Origin: Saccharofermentans sp.
GTDB lineage: Bacteria > Bacillota_A > Clostridia > Saccharofermentanales > Saccharofermentanaceae
Length of the DNA: 22,058 nt
Assembly (NCBI GenBank): GCA_024692105.1
Contig: JAILMZ010000071.1
Location: forward strand, 1-22,058
Direction of reading: 5' to 3'
Below are positions 1 through 7,124 of this stretch, piece by piece. Each line of letters starts with the position of its first letter. The first letter of the stretch is position 1. The notes beneath the pieces are model-generated. The model was not told the DNA's origin. It made no database searches and worked only from the letters and a program-made list of their open reading frames with translations. Both the position numbers and the translations under genes were made by a program.

Positions 1-192
1 ATATCCGCCGTGGCGCTCTTAATCGCAAAGCCGGGACTTCTTCCGGCATGGGCATGCTATCCGTTGAGCCTTATCGCAGGTTTTGCCCTGGCATATCTGC
101 TTAACTTCATAATCTCAAGGATACCGTTCTTCAGATGGGCGGTACTGGGCATCAGCAAAAAGAAAAAGGAGGCAAAAGATGTTCAAGGATAA
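1..192 (+). CDS. C-terminal end of a membrane protein, probably acyltransferase family 3 (partial)
   Basis: The frame is open from the first base of the window, so the gene starts upstream and only about 63 codons are seen. The visible part is one long hydrophobic helix (rich in Leu, Ala, Ile, Phe), then a segment reading NFIISRIPFFRW, then a short basic tail with four lysines in a row. A last transmembrane helix followed by an Ile-Pro-(Phe/Leu)-x-(Arg/Lys) stretch and a short basic tail is typical of the C-terminus of acyltransferase-3 (OafA/WecH type) proteins, which O-acylate surface glycans. Any polytopic membrane protein could end this way, so the family call is tentative. Its last 14 bases overlap the next gene, which suggests co-transcription and translational coupling. 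Confidence 0.45.
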   Translation: MSAVALLIAKPGLLPAWACYPLSLIAGFALAYLLNFIISRIPFFRWAVLGISKKKKEAKDVQG

Positions 193-607
193 TCTTTTGG
201 CGCTGAGGAAGATCCACGATATGTCACAGGAGGAACTCGCTGATGCGATAGGCGTCTCCAGGCAGACCCTGTCGAAATACGAGACGGGCGAGTCCCTTCC
301 CGATATCGAGAAGTGCATGCTGATAGCGAACGTTTTCGGCGTGTCGGTAGACGATCTTCTGAATTTCGACCCGAAGGACGAGGACAGCCTGGGGCTCGGA
401 GTGCCGCCGAGAGGAAAGCACATTTTCGGCATGGTCAAGATGGGGGACAAAGGGCAGATCGTGATCCCTGCCAAGGCAAGGAAGATCTTTGATCTCAACC
501 CCGGAGACAACCTTCTGGTGCTCGGAGATGAAGGTCAGGGCCTTGCCATAATCAAGGAGAAGGGCCTTCTCGATCTCCTGCGCAACGCGAAGAATCCCCG
601 CGGTTGA
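179..607 (+). CDS. XRE-family helix-turn-helix regulator with C-terminal SpoVT/AbrB-type domain
   Basis: This 142-residue cytoplasmic DNA-binding protein joins two domains. Residues about 1-60 form an XRE/Cro-type helix-turn-helix (MSQEELADAIGVSRQTLSKYE, with the usual SRQTLSKYE recognition helix). After a short linker, residues about 84-127 match the SpoVT/AbrB swapped-hairpin fold (VKMGDKGQIVIPAKARK, then the Pro-Gly-Asp turn at 108-110). Both domain types normally work as dimers, so the protein may bind two kinds of site or oligomerise through the AbrB part. The start is set by AGGAGG at 167-172, six bases before the ATG. It overlaps the upstream membrane-protein gene and may regulate that transcription unit. 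The target is unknown; the domain calls are secure. Confidence 0.9.
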   Translation: MFKDNLLALRKIHDMSQEELADAIGVSRQTLSKYETGESLPDIEKCMLIANVFGVSVDDLLNFDPKDEDSLGLGVPPRGKHIFGMVKMGDKGQIVIPAKARKIFDLNPGDNLLVLGDEGQGLAIIKEKGLLDLLRNAKNPRG

Positions 608-647
608 GCGACAGTAACACTGTTAAAGTATGATTATCATATAAAAA

Positions 648-676
648 TTATCGTGCGAACCTGACCGACATAAGAT
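648..676 (+). promoter_or_regulatory. Weak candidate promoter for dapL
   Basis: TTATCG (648-653) and TAAGAT (671-676) are spaced by 17 bases. The match to the sigma-A consensus is moderate (3 of 6 and 4 of 6). It lies about 40 bases before the dapL start, in the 110-base gap after the regulator. The gap is too short for a T-box or lysine riboswitch with a terminator, and I saw neither. Confidence 0.3.
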
Positions 677-717
677 ACAATTAATCGGATTTGATTAAAG
701 TCAGGGAGGGCAAGACC

Positions 718-1929
718 ATGCCTAAGATGAACGGTAATTTCATGAAGCTTGAGAAGAACTATCTCTTCATCAATATCGCGCAGAAGGTAAATGCCTTTAA
801 GCAGGCTAACCCCGATGCCGACATAATCAGGATGGGAATAGGCGACGTAACCCTCCCCATCGCAAAGCCCGTTATCGAAGCAATGAAGAAGGGCGCAGAT
901 GAGATGGGCGTAAAGGAGACATTCCGCGGCTATGAAGACAGCGGTGCCGGATACGACTTCCTCAAAGAACAGATCGCTGCTTACTACAAGAGCTTCGGTG
1001 CAGATGTTAAGCCATCCGAGATAAGGATCAACGACGGTGCCAAGAGCGACTGCGGCAACATCCAGGATATATTCTCCGAGGACAACGTCGTACTCGTAAC
1101 GGATCCCGTCTATCCCGTTTACGTCGATTCGAACGTCATGAGCGGCAGACAGATCATCTGCGCAGATTCGAACGAAGAGAACGGTTTCGCTGCAATGCCT
1201 GACGAGAACGTTCACGCAGACATCATCTATCTTTGCTCACCCAACAACCCGACAGGTTCCGCTTATACAAAAGAGCAGCTTGAAGTATGGATCAAGTATG
1301 CTATCGCAAACAATGCCGTCATCATCTATGACGCCGCTTACGAAGCGTTCATCACGGATCCCGATATCCCGAGGAGCATCTTCTGCATAGAAGGCGCAAG
1401 AAAGTGCGCGATCGAGCTTTGCTCTCTTTCAAAGACGGCAGGATTCACGGGTATGAGAGCAGGCTATACTGTTATTCCCGAAGAACTGGAATTCCCGGCA
1501 CCCGACGGAACGATGATCTCCGTATCACAGATCTGGGGAAGACGCCAGGGCAGCAAGTTCAACGGTGTATCTTACCCCGTTCAGTGCGCAGCTTATGCCG
1601 TATTCACGGAAGAAGGCATGCGTGCCACACGCGAGAACATCGCTTATTATCAGGAAAACGCAAAGATCATGACAGAAACTCTGACACGCCTCGGCATCGA
1701 GTTCACGGGCGGCGTCAATTCACCCTATGTCTGGTTCAAGTGTCCGAACGGCATGACCAGCTGGGAGTTCTTCGATTACCTGCTGGTAAATGCGCGCGTC
1801 GTCGGAACACCCGGTGCAGGCTTCGGAAAGAACGGTGAGGGTTGGTTCAGACTTACTGCTTTCGGAGACAGAGACAGAACCATAGAAGCAATGCAGCGCC
1901 TCGAGAAACTGATTGGTTCAGCTTCTTAA
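718..1929 (+). CDS. dapL: LL-diaminopimelate aminotransferase
   Basis: This is a PLP-dependent fold-type I aminotransferase (403 residues, the usual family length). It converts tetrahydrodipicolinate directly to LL-2,6-diaminopimelate with glutamate as amino donor, the short diaminopimelate route to lysine and peptidoglycan in Clostridia, Chlamydiae, cyanobacteria and plants. Visible hallmarks are the N-terminal IRMGIGDVTLPI segment, SPNNPTGSAYTK around the cofactor site, YDAAYEAF with the PLP-ring Asp and Tyr, the Schiff-base lysine K239 in SLSKTAGFTGMRAGY, and the C-terminal WFRLTAFGDR with the substrate-carboxylate Arg. The frame extends upstream to a TTG at 691, but AGGGAGGG at 703-710 ends seven bases before the ATG at 718, so that start is preferred. 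It appears monocistronic and convergent with the deacetylase gene. Confidence 0.95.
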   Translation: MPKMNGNFMKLEKNYLFINIAQKVNAFKQANPDADIIRMGIGDVTLPIAKPVIEAMKKGADEMGVKETFRGYEDSGAGYDFLKEQIAAYYKSFGADVKPSEIRINDGAKSDCGNIQDIFSEDNVVLVTDPVYPVYVDSNVMSGRQIICADSNEENGFAAMPDENVHADIIYLCSPNNPTGSAYTKEQLEVWIKYAIANNAVIIYDAAYEAFITDPDIPRSIFCIEGARKCAIELCSLSKTAGFTGMRAGYTVIPEELEFPAPDGTMISVSQIWGRRQGSKFNGVSYPVQCAAYAVFTEEGMRATRENIAYYQENAKIMTETLTRLGIEFTGGVNSPYVWFKCPNGMTSWEFFDYLLVNARVVGTPGAGFGKNGEGWFRLTAFGDRDRTIEAMQRLEKLIGSAS

Positions 1930-1962
1930 GACGCTGCAGGTCTTGCTTATGGATGCTTCAGA

Positions 1963-3816
1963 TCAGAAGCAGCGGTAGACTCCTCCGGGTACCATTCCGC
2001 CATTGAGCAGAGCAAGCTCTTCAACAGTGACCAACTGATATCCCTGCGCGGTAAGCGTGGGGATTATTGTTTGGCTGGCCGTAACCGTGCATGAGAGTCT
2101 GTCATGCATCAGGATGATCGAGCCGTCCTTAACGTTGGACAGTACGTTGTTGATGATCATCTGGGCATTCTTATTTTCCCAGTCGCGTGTGTCTACAGAC
2201 CAGAGGATAAGAGGCTTGCCCGTCTGTGCGATTATGCTAGCGACAGTGCCGTTCTGAGCGCCTCCCGGAGGTCTCATGATGCTCGTGGGGCATCCGATGA
2301 TCGCCTGGACTGCGGCGTCGGTGCTGTTAAGCTCCTGAAGGATCTTCTCTGTGCTGCACTTGGTCAGAGTGGGGTGATCCCATGTGTGGCTGCCGATCTG
2401 GCAACCCATGTTGTAAGCTCTCAAGAGCGTATCGGGATAGCCGCCAACGAGACAACCCATTACGAAGAAAGTAGCCTTTCCGCCGTTTGCTTCAAGGATG
2501 TCCAGGATCTGGCTGGTGTACTGCGTGGGACCGTCGTCGTAGGTGAGGGCAACCATCGGCTTGTCACCGTCGACTATCCTGTACACGTTGCCGCTGGCGT
2601 CAGTGTAGTAGAGTTTGTTGTTGGATAAAATGCGCTGGTTCGGGGCAAGCTTTCCGTTCTCGAAAACGAAATCCGTGCCGTCGATGTTTACCAGGCCGTT
2701 TGCAAGGCTTCCGCTTCCGTCGGCATTCTTAAGGATGTAGTATGTGCATCCGCCTGCGGTGATCCAGCCGGTATAGAGACCTTCACTTACGATCTTGTCG
2801 AAATCGCCGTCGCTGAATGTCGATTCGGATCTTACACTGCTGATGCCTGCGACATTGCCCGGAGCGCCAGCACCCTTGGCGGTCATTACGACCTGGATGG
2901 CCTCAAGTCTCAAGGACAGACCTGAAGTGCCTGCAGACTCGCCGTTCTTAGCCCAGCCGAGCCATCCGAAACCTTCGACATGGACACGGTAGTACACGTC
3001 GTAGTTCGAAGCCATGTTGCCCGTGAGTTCAATCTGTATCGCTTCAAGACGCTTGCCCATTCCGGTGGTGCCGGAGAGGTCGCCGTCGAATTTCCAATCC
3101 TGCCAGCCGATATCCTGTACATGTGTCCTGTACTTGATGCCGCCGCTGTATGAAGGATCCGATACAGACAGTGTTATTGCCTCAAGACGCTTTGCCTGAC
3201 CGGTGGTTCCGGATACCGCGCCGTTTGCTTTCCAATCGGATTCCCAACCGTAGTCCTGTCTGTGTACGTGATAGATAACGCTGGATGAGAATGAAGGTGA
3301 AGACTTGGGCTCAAGCTTTACCTTGATCTCTTCGACTCTCTTGGATTCGCCCGTGGAGCCTGCGAGTGCGCCGTTGGCAACCCAGCCCTGTGCATCTCCG
3401 TAATCCTGGATGTGAGCTCTGTAGACAACGTTGTAATAAGCTGCAAGATCGCCTGTAAGACGTATCTCGATGCCTTCGAGACGCTTGCTCTGTCCGGCAG
3501 TTCCGGCATCGGTTCCTGCAGGAAGCCACTCGGTCCATCCGATATCCTGGATGTGTACGCGGTACTCGAGCGAGCCGCCGTAACCTGTGTTGTTCTCAAA
3601 AGTGATGTTGATCTTCTCGAGTCTTCTCGCAAGACCTCTCGATCCCAGTGTCAGTTCGCCGGTCTCGGCGTTCCATGATGCACCGGTATCACCCTGGTCC
3701 TGAACGTGTGCCACGCCCCCGAGAGTGTATGTTGTCTCTGCTGTGGCGGAAGTGCCCGCAAAAGACAATACCATTGCCGCCGTGAGGATGGCGGAAACAA
3801 TCTTTCTGAATGTCAT
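1963..3816 (-). CDS. Secreted polysaccharide deacetylase with six ChW repeats
   Basis: This 617-residue exported protein starts with a signal peptide (basic MTFRK, hydrophobic core, likely cleavage after ATA at residue 26). Six clostridial hydrophobic (ChW, PF07538-type) repeats of about 45 residues follow (about 33-318), each built around Y-R-x-H-x-Q-D-x-G-W and G-x-x-K-R-L-E-x-I; the first is degenerate. A Gly/Trp/Tyr-rich wall-binding-like linker follows (about 335-405). The NodB carbohydrate esterase 4 domain (about 420-600) has TYDDGP (D427, D428), metal-binding HTWDH (H477, H481), RPPGG (515-519), DTRDW (542-546) and LMHD (H571), so it looks catalytically intact. It probably removes N-acetyl groups from peptidoglycan or another wall glycan. 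The open frame extends to a TTG at 3834, but AGGAG at 3831-3827 (minus strand) lies ten bases before the ATG at 3816. A good minus-strand promoter precedes it. Confidence 0.93.
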   Translation of the reverse strand: MTFRKIVSAILTAAMVLSFAGTSATAETTYTLGGVAHVQDQGDTGASWNAETGELTLGSRGLARRLEKINITFENNTGYGGSLEYRVHIQDIGWTEWLPAGTDAGTAGQSKRLEGIEIRLTGDLAAYYNVVYRAHIQDYGDAQGWVANGALAGSTGESKRVEEIKVKLEPKSSPSFSSSVIYHVHRQDYGWESDWKANGAVSGTTGQAKRLEAITLSVSDPSYSGGIKYRTHVQDIGWQDWKFDGDLSGTTGMGKRLEAIQIELTGNMASNYDVYYRVHVEGFGWLGWAKNGESAGTSGLSLRLEAIQVVMTAKGAGAPGNVAGISSVRSESTFSDGDFDKIVSEGLYTGWITAGGCTYYILKNADGSGSLANGLVNIDGTDFVFENGKLAPNQRILSNNKLYYTDASGNVYRIVDGDKPMVALTYDDGPTQYTSQILDILEANGGKATFFVMGCLVGGYPDTLLRAYNMGCQIGSHTWDHPTLTKCSTEKILQELNSTDAAVQAIIGCPTSIMRPPGGAQNGTVASIIAQTGKPLILWSVDTRDWENKNAQMIINNVLSNVKDGSIILMHDRLSCTVTASQTIIPTLTAQGYQLVTVEELALLNGGMVPGGVYRCF

Positions 3817-3851
3817 GAGTAACGTTCTCCTCAAAATTAATATACCCGGCT

Positions 3852-3881
3852 ATTATACCCCTCATACGCGCATAATGTAAA
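3852..3881 (-). promoter_or_regulatory. Sigma-A type promoter for the polysaccharide deacetylase
   Basis: On the minus strand TTTACA (3881-3876, 5 of 6 to consensus) and a perfect TATAAT (3857-3852) are separated by 18 bases. Transcription would begin near 3845, giving a leader of about 30 bases that contains the AGGAG ribosome site and leads to the ATG at 3816. Confidence 0.65.
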
Positions 3882-3942
3882 AACGTTGTGGCAGGTTCTT
3901 TTGAAATCCGATAAGATTGAGAAAAAGGACAGGAACCGTAAT

Positions 3943-4509
3943 ATGGATACACCGGATAAAAAGGGTATGCCCGACATGAAGCGTAAAGAACGGACCATGA
4001 ATCTGATCATGGCAGTCATCATGTCCGTGCTCCTCGGAACCATCGCCGTATTCCTTGCAAGAGCCGGAAAAGACGATGTCCAATTGCAGGCCATGCCTCC
4101 GCTTCCTGTCATGCTTATCACAAGCATTATCGAATCCGTGATCGCGGGTATAATCGTAGCCCTCGTATTTCCTCTCGGAAAGTGGGGAAGAGCTCTTGCG
4201 GCAAAGGCCGGAGCTAACCCGCCGGGCATTAAGTTCACCCTCGTAAACTGCATACCTTTTACACTGGTCAACACATTTGCGATAAGCCTGCCTTTGAGTT
4301 GCATAAGCATGGCTCAGGCATACTCGAAGATCGACATGCCGGTCAAGCCCTCATTCATTTCCATGTGGCTCGGACAGTGGATCGTCATGCTTCCGTTTGC
4401 ACTTGTGGCAGCATATGTCATCGCCATTATCATCTCACCGTTATTAGTCAAAACCATCGGACTCGGAGGTCCCCAGGGCGGTCCGCCGAAAGGCAGGCCT
4501 GAGGCGTAA
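3943..4509 (+). CDS. Small four-helix membrane protein, possibly duplicated DUF2798-like
   Basis: This 188-residue integral membrane protein has a short basic N-terminus and four predicted transmembrane segments (around residues 18-38, 52-78, 96-120 and 143-168). They seem arranged as two pairs, each a Met/Leu/Ile/Val-rich helix, a loop and a second helix with an internal Gly or Ala cluster ending before a Leu-Gly or Leu-Val-Lys. This resembles a tandem copy of the small two-helix DUF2798 family, but I cannot confirm it. The C-terminus is Gly/Pro-rich. Start choice: ATG 3943 has AGGA at 3931-3934, eight bases upstream; an in-frame ATG at 3886 has no ribosome site, and ATGs at 3967 and 3997 are possible. 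It is divergent from the deacetylase. No function can be assigned. Confidence 0.75.
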   Translation: MDTPDKKGMPDMKRKERTMNLIMAVIMSVLLGTIAVFLARAGKDDVQLQAMPPLPVMLITSIIESVIAGIIVALVFPLGKWGRALAAKAGANPPGIKFTLVNCIPFTLVNTFAISLPLSCISMAQAYSKIDMPVKPSFISMWLGQWIVMLPFALVAAYVIAIIISPLLVKTIGLGGPQGGPPKGRPEA

Positions 4510-4571
4510 CAGTTAGTAATAGTTAACAGTTTATTCAGCCCCTTTTTCAAAAATTGCTGATATATTAGATA

Positions 4572-4577
4572 TATAAT
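4572..4577 (+). promoter_or_regulatory. Candidate -10 element before the DHH operon
   Basis: A perfect TATAAT lies in a very A/T-rich stretch 30 bases before the DHH phosphoesterase start. No convincing -35 hexamer sits 16-18 bases upstream; the nearest, TTGCTG at 4554-4559, is too close. The A/T-rich gap between 4510 and 4592 is the most likely place for this operon's promoter. Confidence 0.3.
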
Positions 4578-4607
4578 TTCAACCGATATATAGGGAGGTT
4601 TGCATCT

Positions 4608-5540
4608 ATGGGAAATATGCGTCTTGTTACAAGAAGTGATTTTGACGGTCTTGTATGCGCCATGCTCCTCAAGGAGCTCGATATGATCGGGGACATTAAG
4701 TTCGTTCACCCGAAAGACGTTCAGGACGGCAAGGTAGAGATCACAGAGAATGATATTACGACTAACCTTCCGTTCGACCCGAGAGTCGGACTTGCTTTTG
4801 ACCACCACGAGACAGAGCTTATCAGAACTGACGAAGACGAGTTCCAGGGCAAGTTCATCTGCATCGGCGGAGCTAAGTCTGCAGCTCGCGTAGTATATGA
4901 ATACTATGGCGGCAAGGATAAGTTCAAGACGGTTACGGAAGAGATCCTCGAAGCTGTCGACAAGGGAGACAGCGCTGACTTTACAAAGGAAGAGATCCTC
5001 AATCCTACGGGCTGGGTCCTCATGGACTTCCTCATGGACGCAAGAACAGGACTCGGACGTTTCCATGACTTCAGGATCTCCAACTACGATCTCATGATGG
5101 AACTCATCGATTACTGCGTTAACCACACTGTTGAGGAAGTACTTGCTCTGCCTGACGTAAAGGAGCGTGTTGATCTGTATTTCGAGCAGCAGGAACTTTT
5201 CAAGAAGCAGCTTGAAGAAGTGGTCAAGATCGAAGGCAAGGTCGCCGTAATTGACCTGCGCCCCCTCGAGACGATCTACGCAGGCAACCGTTTCATGGTA
5301 TATGCTATGTGGCCTGAAGTTGAGATAAGCGTTCATGTCGCATGGGGCTTCAAGAAGCAGAACACGGCAGTCATGATCGGCAAGTCCATCATCAACAAGG
5401 CAAGCGACGTCGATATCGGCGAGCTCTGCTTCTGCTATGGCGGCGGCGGACATGCCAATGCCGGAACATGCCAGCTGGACAACGATGTTGTTGACGGTGA
5501 GCTTCCGAACATTATCGCTCAGCTGAACGGGGAGGCATAA
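4608..5540 (+). CDS. DHH-family phosphoesterase (exopolyphosphatase / nanoRNase-like)
   Basis: This 310-residue cytoplasmic enzyme of the DHH superfamily is a metal-dependent phosphoesterase acting on small phosphate esters, short oligonucleotides or polyphosphate. The N-terminus carries motif I as RSDFDGLV (D11, D13). The defining DHH triad is in AFDHHE (D65-H67), another Asp-bearing motif is VDKGDSAD (117-124), and the C-terminal DHHA1-type glycine motif GGGGHANAGTCQ covers 278-289. The metal ligands all appear present. Family members of this length are often named exopolyphosphatase, but substrate cannot be told from sequence; nanoRNA or cyclic-dinucleotide breakdown products are alternatives. 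The start at 4608 is supported by GGGAGG at 4593-4598. It is first in an apparent operon with the membrane protein and the PHP fusion enzyme. Confidence 0.88.
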   Translation: MGNMRLVTRSDFDGLVCAMLLKELDMIGDIKFVHPKDVQDGKVEITENDITTNLPFDPRVGLAFDHHETELIRTDEDEFQGKFICIGGAKSAARVVYEYYGGKDKFKTVTEEILEAVDKGDSADFTKEEILNPTGWVLMDFLMDARTGLGRFHDFRISNYDLMMELIDYCVNHTVEEVLALPDVKERVDLYFEQQELFKKQLEEVVKIEGKVAVIDLRPLETIYAGNRFMVYAMWPEVEISVHVAWGFKKQNTAVMIGKSIINKASDVDIGELCFCYGGGGHANAGTCQLDNDVVDGELPNIIAQLNGEA

Positions 5541-5605
5541 GGCGCAGTCCGTATTGAATGAGAGCTGAGAGCAGTATAAAAAAAGCCAAGCACGGGGACA
5601 TAGTA

Positions 5606-7123
5606 ATGACTGCAAGGTCTTACTATGTCCTTTGTATGTCGTATCTGCTGATACCGGTCATCATCTTCTGCACGGGGTTCCTCAAGCTTTATATAGGCAT
5701 CCCGATGGCTATCGCATTTGCGGCACTGCTTGTCTTTGCCGTACGCGGTCCCGGATATAAGAACAGCATCGGCAAAGACTTCATCAAACTGCCGCTGTCG
5801 TATGTAATCATATGCGTGGTGATCGCCGTCTTGCTGTCACTCGTTACGGGCATAGGCGAATTCGTATATGCACTCGAAGATCATGCTTACCGCCGTGCGA
5901 TGCTGCGCGACCTTATCGATTATCCGTGGCCGGTCATCTACGATACTTCAACGCAGACCAATCCCGTTGTCATCGAGTATTTTACCGGGCACCCTGACAA
6001 GAGCGCGCTTGTGTATTACTTTACTTATTTCCTGCCCGCTGCACTCGTGGGCAAGCTTGGCGGAATGACTGCCGGATCCGTGGCACTGCTGATATGGAAT
6101 TCCGCGGGATTATTCCTCATCTTCCTCGGCATGACGGTCTTTGCGAAAAGGCCTTCTTATGCGGGACCTTTCATACTGGTCTTCTTCGCGGGACTTGATG
6201 TTATCCCGAACGCGGTAAATGCGGTCTGCCACTACGACTGGTGGCTCTGGATGGAAGGATATGTTCCTTATCTTTGCTATGTCGCGAACTTCACTGAACT
6301 GTGCGATGTCTTCCATCAGATAATCCCGTGCTTCATCATCGTGCTTCTATTGATGACACAGCCGGATACGAGATCGGAAGGACTTACCGCAGGTTTGCTC
6401 TTTGCATACTCGCCCTGGGCAACGATCGGAATATTCCCCCTGGCCATAGCTGCTTTCTTCCGCAAGGAAGGAGGAGCAGGCAAAGGCGTTACTGCCCTGA
6501 AGAATATCTTTACTCCCGTGAACATCTTGTCTGCGGGATTGATACTGTTCCTGTTCGGAAGTTTCTACATGAGCAATTCCGGTTCGATATCTTTCCAGGG
6601 AATAGCATGGACACTGTATTCCAATCCGCTCTTGTTCATTCCCGCTTACCTGATATTCATTGCAGTGGAAGTGCTTCCTTTTTATCTGCTTCTCCGCGGC
6701 AGGTGTCTTAAGGAACCGATGTTTGCCGGTGCGATACTTACGCTCATCATACTTCCGGTCTATGTCGTCTCGGAGATGAACGATTTTACCATGCGCGGAT
6801 CCATGCCGGCGCTGTTCGTAATACAGCTTTACCTGACCGCTCTGGTCGCAGAAAAAGCGGCTGCAAATGAAGTCCCGAAGGAGACCGGCAAGAAGATAAA
6901 GACGGCGCTTGGCGCTCTCGTGCTCATACTCATGATGTTCCCGGCTCTTTTGAACCTGTTTGTCATCTTCGGCAACGAGATCTCAGGTTCAGAACCCAAT
7001 TCCGAATACATCGGTTCTTACGGCAACATCAATGACGAGAGTTACCTCGGGCACATAACAAATAATTTCATGGCAGAGAACTACGAAGACTCGTTCTTCT
7101 TCAAGTATCTCGCAAAGGACTAA
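5606..7123 (+). CDS. Polytopic membrane protein of unknown function (GT-C-like topology)
   Basis: This 505-residue protein has about 12-13 predicted transmembrane helices spread over its length, and a hydrophilic C-terminal tail of about 50 residues rich in Asn, Ser, Glu and Tyr. A long extracytoplasmic-type loop after the third helix holds an acidic pair (ALEDHAYRR) and DYPWPVIYD. Acidic residues in an early outer loop plus many helices are seen in GT-C glycosyltransferases that use lipid-linked sugars, which is the best guess but not a family match I can prove. The frame opens at ATG 5558, but that start has no ribosome site; ATG 5606 has GGGGA at 5594-5598 and puts the first helix close to the N-terminus. 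It ends one base before the PHP fusion gene, so the two are surely co-transcribed. Confidence 0.8.
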   Translation: MTARSYYVLCMSYLLIPVIIFCTGFLKLYIGIPMAIAFAALLVFAVRGPGYKNSIGKDFIKLPLSYVIICVVIAVLLSLVTGIGEFVYALEDHAYRRAMLRDLIDYPWPVIYDTSTQTNPVVIEYFTGHPDKSALVYYFTYFLPAALVGKLGGMTAGSVALLIWNSAGLFLIFLGMTVFAKRPSYAGPFILVFFAGLDVIPNAVNAVCHYDWWLWMEGYVPYLCYVANFTELCDVFHQIIPCFIIVLLLMTQPDTRSEGLTAGLLFAYSPWATIGIFPLAIAAFFRKEGGAGKGVTALKNIFTPVNILSAGLILFLFGSFYMSNSGSISFQGIAWTLYSNPLLFIPAYLIFIAVEVLPFYLLLRGRCLKEPMFAGAILTLIILPVYVVSEMNDFTMRGSMPALFVIQLYLTALVAEKAAANEVPKETGKKIKTALGALVLILMMFPALLNLFVIFGNEISGSEPNSEYIGSYGNINDESYLGHITNNFMAENYEDSFFFKYLAKD

Positions 7124-7124
7124 C

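Noticed and set aside
611..623. ACAGT-AAC-ACTGT hairpin after the XRE regulator as a terminator
   Set aside because: The stem is only five base pairs with no T-run; too weak to call.
1930..1962. Gap between dapL and the deacetylase checked for a shared terminator
   Set aside because: No stem with adequate pairing or T-tract was seen in the 33 bases.
4314..5615. A 433-codon open frame on the minus strand opposite the DHH phosphoesterase
   Set aside because: The plus-strand frame has DHH motifs, a good ribosome site and normal family length. The minus frame has no ribosome site and no recognisable motif, and it runs past the DHH gene into its neighbours; it is a shadow produced by codon bias.
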